This document shows, piece by piece, positions 1 through 9,150 of a stretch of 57,435 bases of DNA (its first letter is position 1; each line of letters opens with the position of its first letter). Position numbers and translations under genes: made by a program. The stretch comes from Bacteroidales bacterium UBA1192 (GTDB lineage: Bacteria; Bacteroidota; Bacteroidia; Bacteroidales; Bacteroidaceae), in NCBI GenBank assembly GCA_002310175.1, contig DBYG01000019.1, positions 1-57,435 on the forward strand, in the 5' to 3' direction. The notes below the pieces were generated by a model. The model made no database searches and had not been told where the DNA came from. It saw only the letters and a list, made by a program, of their open reading frames with translations.

Positions 1-27
1 TTCTTAATCCTTTTATGTTCATATCAT

Positions 28-1242
28 TTATTGTTTAACAATCCACTGTGCGGCTTTGTTAAGTTCCTCATCAAGTTCGTTTATGACATCCATTGCATCC
101 CGAACGGCATTGTCACGATAGATATCTACGAATGCTCCTTTATTCTGGCACTCCTTCAGGGCGTTTACGGATTCGCTGAGTCTGGCCTGCAGGGCATCGG
201 CTCCGTCATACTTGTAATTCTTGAGTATGTTTATGAGAGATTTGCTCTCAGGTGCGGTGGCTCCGGCCTTTCCGTAGAGAGAATACTGGATGCTCAGTAT
301 GTTGTCTATGAAATCCTGGAATGATTTCTTGCTGTAGGGTGATTCTATGTAGTTGACATCCTCACCGCTGTGAGCGTTACCCATCTTTACGTTGGCTACC
401 TCGTTACAGATGTTGGAGCATCCGGCTACCAGTATTGATGATGCTGTCTCCTGCCATGTGGCGTAGGTACTGCCGGCTTGTGCTGCTCCAAGCATGTTCT
501 CGCCGTATGTCTTGTCGGAACCGGACAGTGTAACGGGAACCTCAAGTTCCTCGCAACGCTCCTGCCAAGCCTGGGGTGCATCGGGGTTCCATGATACGCT
601 CAGACGGTAGCAGTTGTCACGCAGATCACCTGCCACTGCTGCTGCATAGATGAGTTCCTGGGCACCGGTAACAGTCTTGCCGCTGAATGCCTCGTGGTCC
701 TCATTTCCCTGCAGGGCACTTACAGTGCGGTTCAGTCCGTCGCGGAACAGTATGAACTCAATACCGTGGAATCCCAGCAACTCGGCACCCAGTTTGGCCG
801 ATGCGTATGCTATTCCGTCCTCACCTTCCAGGGCTGCAACCTGCTCGGTGTTGCTCAGGGCTGTGGCCAGAGCCTCGACGTCAAGAGGCCATGTGTCAAT
901 GTGCGGATCAATACCAAAATCAGTAGCGGCACCGTACAGGAATGCCTCTGACTCCTCCCATGACTGACGTGCCTGGAGGAATTTCCGGCAGATGGCGTCT
1001 ATTTCAGCCTGGGTGAGATTCTCTACACCCTTATCGGCAGCTGCGGCCAGAAGGTCATACAACTGTGCCGACTCTGAGGCCAGGTCGTTGTATGTTGAGT
1101 AAACCACTCCGGGAACGTATTGCTCAACGGCAGCCTTGATGTCGTTCTCAAATGATGATGAATTCTCCTCTTTCTTTGAATCGTCACAGGCAGAGAGTGC
1201 AATAGCAGCTACTGCCATTCCCAAAATGAATCTGTTCTTCAT
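28..1242 (-). CDS. Imelysin (M75) family lipoprotein
   Basis: A 404-residue exported protein of the imelysin/EfeO-like family, whose members are periplasmic or surface proteins tied to iron uptake. The N-terminus has a short basic-hydrophobic signal ending in the lipobox ALSAC, so Cys19 is the likely lipidated residue. The family motif GxHxxE is seen as GFHGIE at residues 157-162, the proposed metal-binding site. The length is normal for the family. It lies 14 bp downstream of a porin gene on the same strand and is probably cotranscribed with it, which suggests a joint role in outer-membrane acquisition of a small ligand such as iron or haem. That role is inferred from family and context, because no cognate TonB receptor is adjacent. 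Family assignment is firm and substrate is unknown. Confidence 0.85.
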   Translation of the reverse strand: MKNRFILGMAVAAIALSACDDSKKEENSSSFENDIKAAVEQYVPGVVYSTYNDLASESAQLYDLLAAAADKGVENLTQAEIDAICRKFLQARQSWEESEAFLYGAATDFGIDPHIDTWPLDVEALATALSNTEQVAALEGEDGIAYASAKLGAELLGFHGIEFILFRDGLNRTVSALQGNEDHEAFSGKTVTGAQELIYAAAVAGDLRDNCYRLSVSWNPDAPQAWQERCEELEVPVTLSGSDKTYGENMLGAAQAGSTYATWQETASSILVAGCSNICNEVANVKMGNAHSGEDVNYIESPYSKKSFQDFIDNILSIQYSLYGKAGATAPESKSLINILKNYKYDGADALQARLSESVNALKECQNKGAFVDIYRDNAVRDAMDVINELDEELNKAAQWIVKQ

Positions 1243-1256
1243 ATTACGTTATGTTT

Positions 1257-2516
1257 TTATTTGAAAAATCCCATGTATGCTATACCTATTGAAACCGATG
1301 GCTCGTTGTTGTAACGGCTGTCGCGGAAACGCTCCGAGAACTCGGCCTTGACGGCAATCTGTGGTATCGGAAGCCAGTTGATTCCGGCTGCTATGCGTTG
1401 TACATCTGTAAAGGTGTAGTCCTGCTGGTCAGTTGCCGGTATATACGGATCGTAGTATTCGTATCGGCCAAACACAAAGAGCTTTTCATCGGCCTCGCCC
1501 AATATGTTGAAACCGGCCTCTCCGCCGTAGGTCATGGCGGCTTTTCCTACAGGAGTCTTCTTGTAGGGGGCGTTGTTTGATGTCATGTTGCGCTTTACCG
1601 TACTGATGGTCACGGCATCCGAAACACATCCGTAGTCGGCATTGCCGCGTATGACCAGGTTATTGGATTTGTAACAGAAATCAAAGCAACCTACTGTAGT
1701 GCGGCCTTTTACATCCTTGTATCGGGTGTCTTTCATATCGTTTGGGAACGAGTTGTGCATGCTGTTGCCGTAATAACCGCTCAGGCTAATACGCAGGTCC
1801 TTTATGGAACGGTTGTCAATCCTGGCTGCAAAACCGTAGTTGTTGGCCACCTTGAACTCATAAGGTGATGCTCCACCGTATTTAATAAAGTTGTCACGGT
1901 TGAACATGAATGCGTCAAGTCCGGCAATCACCTGGAACTCATAACTCCAATCTCCCAGGTCTCCCAGAATGCTGATGCCGGTGTCATGCCATGTTGAAGG
2001 CATTATTGTGGACTCGCCTTCCGGCCTGTAGACGGTAAAGAAATTAAGAGGCTCATGGGCATTGTTGAGAGCACCCACCGGCACTACCATATGGCCGATC
2101 CTGAGATTGAGCTGAGGCATGAATGTTTTCTGTATCCAGAACTGTTCAAGTGCCACTTCTCCCCCTTTTTCGATCTCCTGTTCCCACTCTCCGGCCTCTG
2201 TAAACTCTTTTTCTACGGCACTTCCGGAGCCAGTGTGTTCGAATTCAATCTCGCTCTGGACGGACCATCCGCTTCCGAAATCATAACCTATGTAGAAAAC
2301 GGCATGCGGAATGTCAAACCTTCCGTGACTGGGGTCATCCTTATATCTGGTGGGATTTGAGTATCGGTAGACGTTATCGCTGTAAAAATTCCTGCTTATG
2401 GCAACCTCGCCGTAACCTCCGACAGTAAGGGGTGACTGAGTTTTGATTTCCTGTGCCATAACCGGTGTGGCAGACAGTATTGATAGAACAGGAAGAACTA
2501 TAACAAATCTTTGCAT
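1257..2516 (-). CDS. Outer-membrane porin, phosphate-selective porin O/P-like
   Basis: A 419-residue predicted beta-barrel. It has a signal peptide ending near PVMAQ, alternating hydrophobic/polar strands throughout, and a C-terminal aromatic strand (IAYMGFFK) typical of outer-membrane barrels. The pattern GYGEVAISRNF near the N-terminus and strand segments such as LRIGHMVVPVG resemble the OprO/OprP-like porins common in Bacteroidota. It is followed by the imelysin gene after 14 bp, probably as one operon. A box reading GACCTTTG on the minus strand (2537-2544) is a one-base mismatch to the -7 consensus and could drive the pair. Substrate is not predictable from sequence. An unrelated barrel family is the main alternative. 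Confidence 0.7.
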   Translation of the reverse strand: MQRFVIVLPVLSILSATPVMAQEIKTQSPLTVGGYGEVAISRNFYSDNVYRYSNPTRYKDDPSHGRFDIPHAVFYIGYDFGSGWSVQSEIEFEHTGSGSAVEKEFTEAGEWEQEIEKGGEVALEQFWIQKTFMPQLNLRIGHMVVPVGALNNAHEPLNFFTVYRPEGESTIMPSTWHDTGISILGDLGDWSYEFQVIAGLDAFMFNRDNFIKYGGASPYEFKVANNYGFAARIDNRSIKDLRISLSGYYGNSMHNSFPNDMKDTRYKDVKGRTTVGCFDFCYKSNNLVIRGNADYGCVSDAVTISTVKRNMTSNNAPYKKTPVGKAAMTYGGEAGFNILGEADEKLFVFGRYEYYDPYIPATDQQDYTFTDVQRIAAGINWLPIPQIAVKAEFSERFRDSRYNNEPSVSIGIAYMGFFK

Positions 2517-2614
2517 TGCCTTGTTTTTTGACAGTGCAAAGGTCTTTTATAATAAGCAGGCAGGCAATACTGACTTTTAGTGATTTTCAGTTTGACAGGG
2601 GGCAGAACTTTTTG

Positions 2615-2962
2615 TCATTTAGTACCGGTGTAGCCCAACTGTATCAGTTTTGCTTTGAGCTTGTCGCGGAAATCACCCTGGATGATTATTTCACCGTCCT
2701 TGGCAGATCCGCCGCAGCCGCAGAATGTCTTCAGGGTGCGGGCCAGCGCGTCCATATCGGTTTGTGGGCCGATGAATCCGCTGATGACTGTAACGGTTTT
2801 ACCGCCGCGGCCGTTTTTCTCTATACGCAGACGCAGTTTCTGCTGCTGTGGAGGCAGTAACTCATGCTCAGGTTCCTCATCGGTCTCATATTTGAAATCC
2901 GGATTGGTGGAGTACATAACTCCAAGCCTGTCCTTCCAATCGTTATTGTTATTCTTTCCCAT
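2615..2962 (-). CDS. SUI1/YciH-family translation initiation factor
   Basis: A 115-residue protein with a C-terminal SUI1 domain, the fold of eIF1 and bacterial YciH, which acts on the small ribosomal subunit. The domain runs from about residue 40 to the end and contains the basic glycine-rich stretch RIEKNGRGGKTVTVISGF, the cysteine/glycine loop CGCGGSAKDGEIIIQGD, and a closing helix, all typical of YciH proteins. The N-terminal third is charged and probably disordered. It is divergent from the FAH-family gene. Its -7 box (2971-2978) lies only 8 bases before the ATG, so the mRNA would have almost no leader. Its precise role in Bacteroidota translation is not established. Confidence 0.88.
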   Translation of the reverse strand: MGKNNNNDWKDRLGVMYSTNPDFKYETDEEPEHELLPPQQQKLRLRIEKNGRGGKTVTVISGFIGPQTDMDALARTLKTFCGCGGSAKDGEIIIQGDFRDKLKAKLIQLGYTGTK

Positions 2963-2970
2963 AACGGGGA

Positions 2971-2978
2971 CAAATATA
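2971..2978 (-). promoter_or_regulatory. -7 promoter box for the SUI1 gene
   Basis: Reads TATATTTG on the minus strand, an exact match to the Bacteroidota TAnnTTTG -7 element, 8 bases upstream of the ATG at 2962. No convincing -33 TTTG is visible. One base separates it from the oppositely facing box at 2980-2987. Confidence 0.55.
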
Positions 2979-2979
2979 C

Positions 2980-2987
2980 TATCTTTG
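2980..2987 (+). promoter_or_regulatory. -7 promoter box for the FAH-porU-porV-ispF unit
   Basis: Reads TATCTTTG, an exact TAnnTTTG match, 27 bases before the ATG at 3015. The -33 region is weak. It abuts the divergent SUI1 box, so the two promoters cannot easily be occupied together. Confidence 0.55.
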
Positions 2988-3014
2988 CATCATAACTCAA
3001 TCAGAAGCCTAAAA

Positions 3015-3632
3015 ATGAAAATCATCTGCGTGGGAATGAACTATTCTAGGCACAATAAAGAATTGGGAGAAACGTTATTAAAGCCGGAGAGTCCGGTTAT
3101 ATTCATGAAACCAGACTCTTCAATACTGAGAAACCGACGTCCCTTTTTCCTGCCCGACCATCTTGGTAGGGTAGACTACGAGACGGAACTTGTGGTTAGG
3201 ATAAGCCGTCTGGGCAAGAGCATCAGTGCGAGGTTCGCCCATCGGTATATAGATGCGGTCACACTGGGCATTGATTTTACGGCACGGGATATGCAGGATG
3301 ATTTCCGCAAGAGAGGATTGCCGTGGGAGTTGTGCAAGGGTTTTGACCAGTCGGCTGTGGTGGGGGATTGGATTCCCGGTGAGAAAGCAGGTGACCTGCA
3401 GGATTTGCATTTCCGTTTGGATATAGACGGGAATACGGTTCAGGAGGGACATACCGCCGACATGATTTTTCCGGTAGCGCGGATTATAGAGTATGTAAGT
3501 GGTTTCTGCACACTCAAGACAGGTGACCTGATTTTTACAGGGACACCGGTGGGTGTGGGACCGGTTAGCATAGGTCAGCACCTGCAGGGTTTTCTGGAAG
3601 GGGATAATGTTCTTGATTTTCATATAAGATAG
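3015..3632 (+). CDS. Fumarylacetoacetate hydrolase (FAH) family protein
   Basis: A 205-residue FAH-fold enzyme. The family acts on 2-oxo acids as hydratases, decarboxylases or hydrolases using a divalent metal. Seen motifs are the N-terminal FMKPDSSI segment, YETELVVRI (metal-binding acidic residues), the long DFTARDMQDDFRKRGLPW region followed by KGFDQSAVVGDW, and GDLIFTGTPVGVGPV near the C-terminus. The open frame extends to 2655, but the start is placed at 3015 because the promoter box at 2980-2987 and the divergent SUI1 gene occupy the upstream part. It ends one base before the porU start and heads that cluster. Its link to secretion is probably only operonic. Confidence 0.85.
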   Translation: MKIICVGMNYSRHNKELGETLLKPESPVIFMKPDSSILRNRRPFFLPDHLGRVDYETELVVRISRLGKSISARFAHRYIDAVTLGIDFTARDMQDDFRKRGLPWELCKGFDQSAVVGDWIPGEKAGDLQDLHFRLDIDGNTVQEGHTADMIFPVARIIEYVSGFCTLKTGDLIFTGTPVGVGPVSIGQHLQGFLEGDNVLDFHIR

Positions 3633-3633
3633 A

Positions 3634-6600
3634 TTGAGAAAAGGGCTGCTTACATATTTTTTCCTGATCCTGCTGACAGCTATGAGAGCTGTAGCGCAGG
3701 ATTACGGCATCATGGAGACAGAATGGCGGCTCTCTGAGAATGATTCCGTAGCTCCATGGGTAGGTTTGAGCATACCGCTCTACGGCAGCTGGGCTGATAC
3801 AGCCTATTCCGCTGGTATTGAATTCCCTGAGCTGGTGCCTCTTTCTGATGAGACGGCCGCCAGATGGGGAATTACCGTAAGGGATGTTCCGGAATGGCCG
3901 GAGGTGGAGAGTTTCATAGGTGTGACAAGGGGTTCTGCCGTGCTGGAGATTGGATTCGTCCCTGTCATGAAGCGTGACGGCCGTCTGATGGCGGTGAACT
4001 CATACAAGCCGGTGGTGAACCGGGAAGTTATGATGAGGAGAGTCGCACCTGCAAGGAGTATTGCTGAACGTTATGCCACCGAATCAAAGCTGTCGCACGG
4101 CCGATGGGTCAAGATACGTATTCCTGAGACAGGTGTCTATAAGCTTACATTCAGTTCATTGCGTTCCATGGGATTCAGTGAGCCGGAGAGAGTGAGGCTG
4201 TTCGGATACGGAGGTGCAGTGCTTCCAGAGATAAAACTCCAGGATCTGGTGGATGATCTTCCTGAGCAGCCTTTATGGCATACCGGAAATGCTCTCCTTT
4301 TCTATGGGCAGGGACCTGTGAAATGGAGCAGGAACTACGTGGGTGAGTACATACATGAGAGGAATACATATTCTGACTGGGGTTATTATTTCCTGACGGA
4401 TGACGCTTCCGGTGAGCCTCTTCAGTTTTCCGAGGCACAGGCTGATTCAGTTCCGGGAACTGTAGTGAGTAGCTTTCCGGACCGTTTTGTATATGATCCC
4501 GATGAGTTCAGCTGGTATCGTTCCGGACGCCGTCTGTTCGAGTCTTTTGACTATTCTGCGGGAGGTTCCCGCTCTTATGCTTTTCAGTTGGACGGTATAG
4601 AGGGGGACAGTGTGCTGATGACTGTGGCTTTCTCCTCCGACAGTGACAATGACTCCCGACTTGCGGTCTCAGTCAACAATACTGCTGTAGGTAGCATGTC
4701 CGTAGGAATCAAGGGCGGGAATGATGTGGCTACGGTAGCGGAACATACTTTTACAGTACGCGGTATGTTCACTGACCGGAGTAGTGTAAGGCTTGTGCAT
4801 GAACGTGAGGGTAATCCTGCCGGCCATCTTGATTTCATTCGTCTGAATTTCATGCGCAGGCTCTCCTTATATGACGGATGCACCCTTTTCAGGACGGGAT
4901 CCGGGATGAAAAACGTAAGTTTCAGCATTGACGGTTCCGGTTCCGGCGTCAAGGTCTGGAGGAAATCGTCCGATGGTTCCATGAGCGTTATTCCTTCCAT
5001 ATATGAGGATGGAAGGACTGTAACGATGGCATCGGATTATGCGGCAGATGATGAGCTTGTGGCAGTTGATGTGACGGCTTCATTGCCTGAACCGGTGGTG
5101 GTAGGTGAGGTGATGAACCAGAACCTTCACGGTGTGGGTCAGGCTGACATGGTTATAGTGGTGCCAGCTTCAGGTAAGCTCACCGCTCAGGCGGAGCGTC
5201 TTGCGGATGCCCACAGGATTAAGGACGGTATGAGCGTGGAGGTGGTCAGGGCCGATATGATATACAATGAGTTCTCATCCGGTACTCCTGATGCCACAGC
5301 CATACGACGTTTCATGAAGATGCTCTATGACAGGTCGGGGGATACGGTAAACGCTCCTGAGAACCTGCTCCTCATGGGAGATGGGGCATGGGATAACCGT
5401 ATGCTTGTATCGGACTGGAAGGGAATGTCACCTGATGATTTCCTGCTCTGCTATGAATCATACAACTCCACGAGCCATACCGCATCATTTGTGATGGAGG
5501 ATTATTACGGTCTTCTGGATGACGGTGAGGGTAAGTCGTTGCTCAGGGAAAAGGTGGATATAGGTGTGGGACGTCTGCCTGTCCATACCGCAGCTCAGGC
5601 GGAGTCAATGGTTAACCGTATTATGGATTATATGGATGGGCGTAATTCAGGCGCATGGCGGAACAGGATACTCATCTTAGGCGATGACGGAGATAACAAT
5701 ACCCACATGAGTGACGCTGACGGAGTGGCTTCCATATACAGGAAGCTCTATCCGGTACTAGACCAGACCAAGGTCTATTGGGATGCGTTCAAGATGGAGG
5801 TGAGTGCTTCCTACAACAGCTATCCTTCAGTACGCAAGCTCATCCTGGAGGAGTTGGACAAGGGGGCGCTCATAGTAAACTATACGGGACACGGAAGTCC
5901 CGATGTACTCTCACACGAGCTGGTGCTCAACAAGGCTGATGCCTCTTCCCTCACCTCACCGAGGTTGCCTTTCTGGATTACCGCCTCCTGTGACATAGCT
6001 CCGTTTGATTCACCTGTGGAGAGTTTCGGAATGAACCTTATGAATAATGACAAGGGTGGAGCAATAGGTTTGCTGTCCACAACCAGGACAGTCTATTCAT
6101 CAAGCAACAGGGTGATAAACAACAGTTATGCCAACTATGTCCTGAATGTGGACGATGACGGAAGACTCAACACTCTGGGACGTGCCCTGAGACTTGCCAA
6201 GAACGCTTTGGTGACGAGCGGAAGCGAATATACCGATTATTCCGAGAATAAGATACACTATGTGCTGCTGGGTGATCCGGCTCTACGTCTGGGGATGGCT
6301 CAGATGACGGCTGTAATAGATTCTTTCTCACACAAGTCAGCTTTCTCTGACAGCCTGAACGCTATGGCCGGTTCCGTCATCGAGGTTAGCGGGCATATAG
6401 AGTTCGATTCAGTCCGGGACTCGGGATTTGACGGAAAGCTATATATGTCAGTCTTTGACAGTGAGCGTGAGGTAGTGTGTCTTGATAATGCCAGGACTGC
6501 CGATGAGCCTTTCACATTCATGAATCGTGACCGGATACTTTTTGCCGGGACTGATTCCGTGCGCCATGGGGAATTCAGGCTTTCTTTCCCGGTTCCGTTG

Positions 6601-7392
6601 GATATAAATTACTCCGATGAATCCGGCAGGATAAGCCTCTATGCCGACAGACGTGACGGCAAGTTGTCAGCGGCAGGTTTCTTTGAGAATTTCAGGGTAG
6701 GCGGGACAGACCTTTCACTGAAGAGTGATACCATTGGTCCGTCAGTGAGCCTGTATCTGAATACCCCTTCTTTCCGTTACGGCGGGCATGTGAATTCCAC
6801 GCCGCTGTTCGTGGCTGATATTTTTGACGGGAGTGGCTTGAATACATCCGGTAATGGTTTGGGGCATGATATACTTCTTGTCATAGACAATAACCCCGAA
6901 TATACTTGGGTGCTTAACAACTATTTTACATCAACGGACGGCGGTTATACAGGAGGAAGGGTGGTGTTCAGCCTGCCTTCTCTTCCGGAGGGGAAACATC
7001 AGCTCATGTTCAGGGTGTGGGATGTTATGAACAACTCATCGGTACGTCTTCTGGATTTCAAGGTGGAGAACGGTCTGAAACCTGAATTCACGGTGGAGGC
7101 GACATCAAATCCCGCCCGTGAGAACACCACATTCGTGGTTACTCATGACAGACCGGGCCAGGATGCCGAGATTACTGTGCGGGTATTCAGTACCGGAGGG
7201 GTGATGGTCTGGACCGGCTGTACCACACAGACTTCGGAATCAGGGGTAAGCATGATAAGTTGGGATCTTTGCAGCAGTTCCGGACAGAGGCTCCAGCCTG
7301 GACTCTATATCATCAGTGCCGAGGTGAAAACCCCGGTTGAGGCTGAAAGCAAGGGCGTGGTCAACGGCAAACTGATCATTGCCGGCCCATGA
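3634..7392 (+). CDS. porU: Type IX secretion sortase PorU (peptidase C25 fold)
   Basis: A 1252-residue secreted gingipain-like cysteine peptidase that acts as the T9SS sortase: it removes the C-terminal signal of cargo and links cargo to anionic LPS at the cell surface. The signal peptide ends at AVAQ near residue 22. The C25 catalytic pair is visible as His753 in NYTGHGSP and Cys786 in TASCD. The C-terminus (NPARENTTF, then GGVMVW, LQPGLYII and GKLIIA) looks like a T9SS C-terminal domain, as in known PorU. The start must be the TTG at 3634, since no ATG lies in frame before the signal peptide. porV and ispF follow, the order I recall from Porphyromonas gingivalis. Confidence 0.93.
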   Translation: MRKGLLTYFFLILLTAMRAVAQDYGIMETEWRLSENDSVAPWVGLSIPLYGSWADTAYSAGIEFPELVPLSDETAARWGITVRDVPEWPEVESFIGVTRGSAVLEIGFVPVMKRDGRLMAVNSYKPVVNREVMMRRVAPARSIAERYATESKLSHGRWVKIRIPETGVYKLTFSSLRSMGFSEPERVRLFGYGGAVLPEIKLQDLVDDLPEQPLWHTGNALLFYGQGPVKWSRNYVGEYIHERNTYSDWGYYFLTDDASGEPLQFSEAQADSVPGTVVSSFPDRFVYDPDEFSWYRSGRRLFESFDYSAGGSRSYAFQLDGIEGDSVLMTVAFSSDSDNDSRLAVSVNNTAVGSMSVGIKGGNDVATVAEHTFTVRGMFTDRSSVRLVHEREGNPAGHLDFIRLNFMRRLSLYDGCTLFRTGSGMKNVSFSIDGSGSGVKVWRKSSDGSMSVIPSIYEDGRTVTMASDYAADDELVAVDVTASLPEPVVVGEVMNQNLHGVGQADMVIVVPASGKLTAQAERLADAHRIKDGMSVEVVRADMIYNEFSSGTPDATAIRRFMKMLYDRSGDTVNAPENLLLMGDGAWDNRMLVSDWKGMSPDDFLLCYESYNSTSHTASFVMEDYYGLLDDGEGKSLLREKVDIGVGRLPVHTAAQAESMVNRIMDYMDGRNSGAWRNRILILGDDGDNNTHMSDADGVASIYRKLYPVLDQTKVYWDAFKMEVSASYNSYPSVRKLILEELDKGALIVNYTGHGSPDVLSHELVLNKADASSLTSPRLPFWITASCDIAPFDSPVESFGMNLMNNDKGGAIGLLSTTRTVYSSSNRVINNSYANYVLNVDDDGRLNTLGRALRLAKNALVTSGSEYTDYSENKIHYVLLGDPALRLGMAQMTAVIDSFSHKSAFSDSLNAMAGSVIEVSGHIEFDSVRDSGFDGKLYMSVFDSEREVVCLDNARTADEPFTFMNRDRILFAGTDSVRHGEFRLSFPVPLDINYSDESGRISLYADRRDGKLSAAGFFENFRVGGTDLSLKSDTIGPSVSLYLNTPSFRYGGHVNSTPLFVADIFDGSGLNTSGNGLGHDILLVIDNNPEYTWVLNNYFTSTDGGYTGGRVVFSLPSLPEGKHQLMFRVWDVMNNSSVRLLDFKVENGLKPEFTVEATSNPARENTTFVVTHDRPGQDAEITVRVFSTGGVMVWTGCTTQTSESGVSMISWDLCSSSGQRLQPGLYIISAEVKTPVEAESKGVVNGKLIIAGP

Positions 7393-7438
7393 GAATAAGC
7401 TATTATACAATAACAGGATTGATTTTGAGTTTATTTAT

Positions 7439-8671
7439 ATGATGAAAAAGAATATAGGAAAAACATTATTGACATTACTGCTTGTGTTTACGGCACAGGC
7501 GGTATATGCCCAGAAAGAGCAGTTCAATCCGGTATATACGGGTGTCACATCGCTCTCGATAGCCCCTGACGCAAGGGCGGGCGCTATGGGCGACGTGGGT
7601 TGTGCCACTGATCCTTACAATGATAACAACAGCCAGTACTGGAATCCTTCCAAATATCCTTTTGCCAACAGTCAGGCCGGACTCTCGTTGTGTTACACAC
7701 CTTGGCTCCGTCAGCTGGTATCGGATATTGACCTGGCCAATCTGGTGGGTTACTATAAGCTTGATGACTATTCGGCGTTGAGCGGTTCACTGACCTATTT
7801 CTCACTTGGTGAAGTGATTGTGGTCAATGGAGGAGCTTCAATATCTGAAGGTCCACAGGCAATAATACGGCCGTATGAGTTCGCTTTTGATTTCGATTAT
7901 TCCAGAAAGCTGTCCGAGAGTCTTTCTGCTGCTGTTGGAATGAGGTTCATATATTCGGATCTTCAGTATCATTATGATGATGAACTTACTCCCGGCAAGG
8001 CTTTCTCGGCTGACATTTCCATGTACTACAACAACTATATCGGTCTGGGCCGGAGGGATTGTCTGCTGGGATTAGGTCTGAATGCCTCCAACATAGGCAG
8101 CAAGATATCATATGATGGCGGACAGACCAACGAGTTCATTCCGACCAACCTCAGGCTTGGACTTTCCCTGAGTGTTCCAATTGACGAATACAACTCGTTC
8201 TCACTTAATTTCGATGCCAACAAGCTGATGGTTCCCACACGTCCCACATATAGTCAGTTCATGTATGAAGAGCATCCCGGAGAGGATGATAGTGACCTGA
8301 GCTATACTTCAGACTATGCCACCTGGCTGGCAGCTACCGGCTACAACGAACTCTCTCCTATCGCTGGTATTTTCAAGTCGTTCAACGATGCTCCCGGCGG
8401 AATGAAGGAGGAGATGAGAGAGATTTACTGGGGTGCAGGTGTAGAGTATAACTACAATGACCAGTTCCTGTTGCGTGGCGGTTACCATTACGAGAATGAG
8501 TATAAGGGAAACCGCAAGTATTTCACTATAGGTGCAGGATTCAGGATGAGCGTATTCTCGCTGGATGCCGCTTACCTTATATCTACAGCCCAGAGCAATC
8601 CACTTGACCAGACACTGCGTTTTACTCTGTCATTTGATATGGACGGCCTGAAGGCCATTTTGGGGCGATAG
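7439..8671 (+). CDS. porV: Type IX secretion outer-membrane protein PorV
   Basis: A 410-residue FadL-like outer-membrane beta-barrel. PorV (LptO) takes substrates leaving the SprA translocon and delivers them to the PorU attachment complex. A signal peptide ending VYAQ is followed by the characteristic N-terminal segment with SIAPDARAGAMGDVGCAT and NNSQYWNPSKYPF, then regular barrel strands to the end. The ATG at 7439 (or the next codon, 7442) is preferred over the upstream in-frame codon at 7379, which would put a non-signal stretch before the signal peptide. The gene directly follows porU, supporting the assignment, and ispF starts 2 bp after its stop. Confidence 0.93.
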   Translation: MMKKNIGKTLLTLLLVFTAQAVYAQKEQFNPVYTGVTSLSIAPDARAGAMGDVGCATDPYNDNNSQYWNPSKYPFANSQAGLSLCYTPWLRQLVSDIDLANLVGYYKLDDYSALSGSLTYFSLGEVIVVNGGASISEGPQAIIRPYEFAFDFDYSRKLSESLSAAVGMRFIYSDLQYHYDDELTPGKAFSADISMYYNNYIGLGRRDCLLGLGLNASNIGSKISYDGGQTNEFIPTNLRLGLSLSVPIDEYNSFSLNFDANKLMVPTRPTYSQFMYEEHPGEDDSDLSYTSDYATWLAATGYNELSPIAGIFKSFNDAPGGMKEEMREIYWGAGVEYNYNDQFLLRGGYHYENEYKGNRKYFTIGAGFRMSVFSLDAAYLISTAQSNPLDQTLRFTLSFDMDGLKAILGR

Positions 8672-8673
8672 TT

Positions 8674-9150
8674 ATGATCAGGGTAGGATACGGTTTTGAT
8701 GTTCACAGACTCGTAGAGGGCCGTGACCTGATAATAGGTGGTGTAAAGATTGATTTCGGGTTGGGGCTGTTGGGCCATTCGGATGCGGATGTACTCATAC
8801 ATGCTATATGTGACGCCCTGCTGGGCGCCGCCGCAATGCGTGACATAGGTTATCATTTTCCCGATACTGACCCTCGCTACAAGGGTATAGACAGCCGGAT
8901 ATTGCTTTCCGAGACAGTGGGGCTCATTAAGGAAAAGGGATACGGTATCTGTAATGTGGATGCTACCGTCTGTGCGGAGAAACCCAAGCTGAATCCCCAT
9001 ATTCCTCAGATGCAGCAGGTTTTGGCAGAGCTGATGGGCTTGGAGGCGGATAGGGTCTCAATCAAGGCTACAACTACTGAGAAGTTGGGATTCACAGGAA
9101 GGATGGAGGGTATATCGGCCCACGCTGTAGCGCTGATAGAGAAGCTTTAA
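8674..9150 (+). CDS. ispF: 2-C-methyl-D-erythritol 2,4-cyclodiphosphate synthase
   Basis: A 158-residue IspF, which cyclises CDP-ME 2-phosphate in the non-mevalonate isoprenoid pathway in the cytosol. The zinc and substrate motifs are present: GYGFDVHRL (Asp9, His11), GHSDADVLIHAICDALLGA with the third zinc His, and the C-terminal IKATTTEKLGFTGRMEGI. The length is normal. It starts 2 bp after porV and is the last gene of the unit. Its end overlaps the converging nadD stop by 4 bases. Together with dxr at 15976 it shows the MEP route is used. Confidence 0.97.
   Translation: MIRVGYGFDVHRLVEGRDLIIGGVKIDFGLGLLGHSDADVLIHAICDALLGAAAMRDIGYHFPDTDPRYKGIDSRILLSETVGLIKEKGYGICNVDATVCAEKPKLNPHIPQMQQVLAELMGLEADRVSIKATTTEKLGFTGRMEGISAHAVALIEKL

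Noticed and set aside
2655..3014. Upstream extension of the FAH-family frame
   Set aside because: It is antisense to the SUI1 gene and contains the -7 box of the FAH unit; homologues start near 3015.
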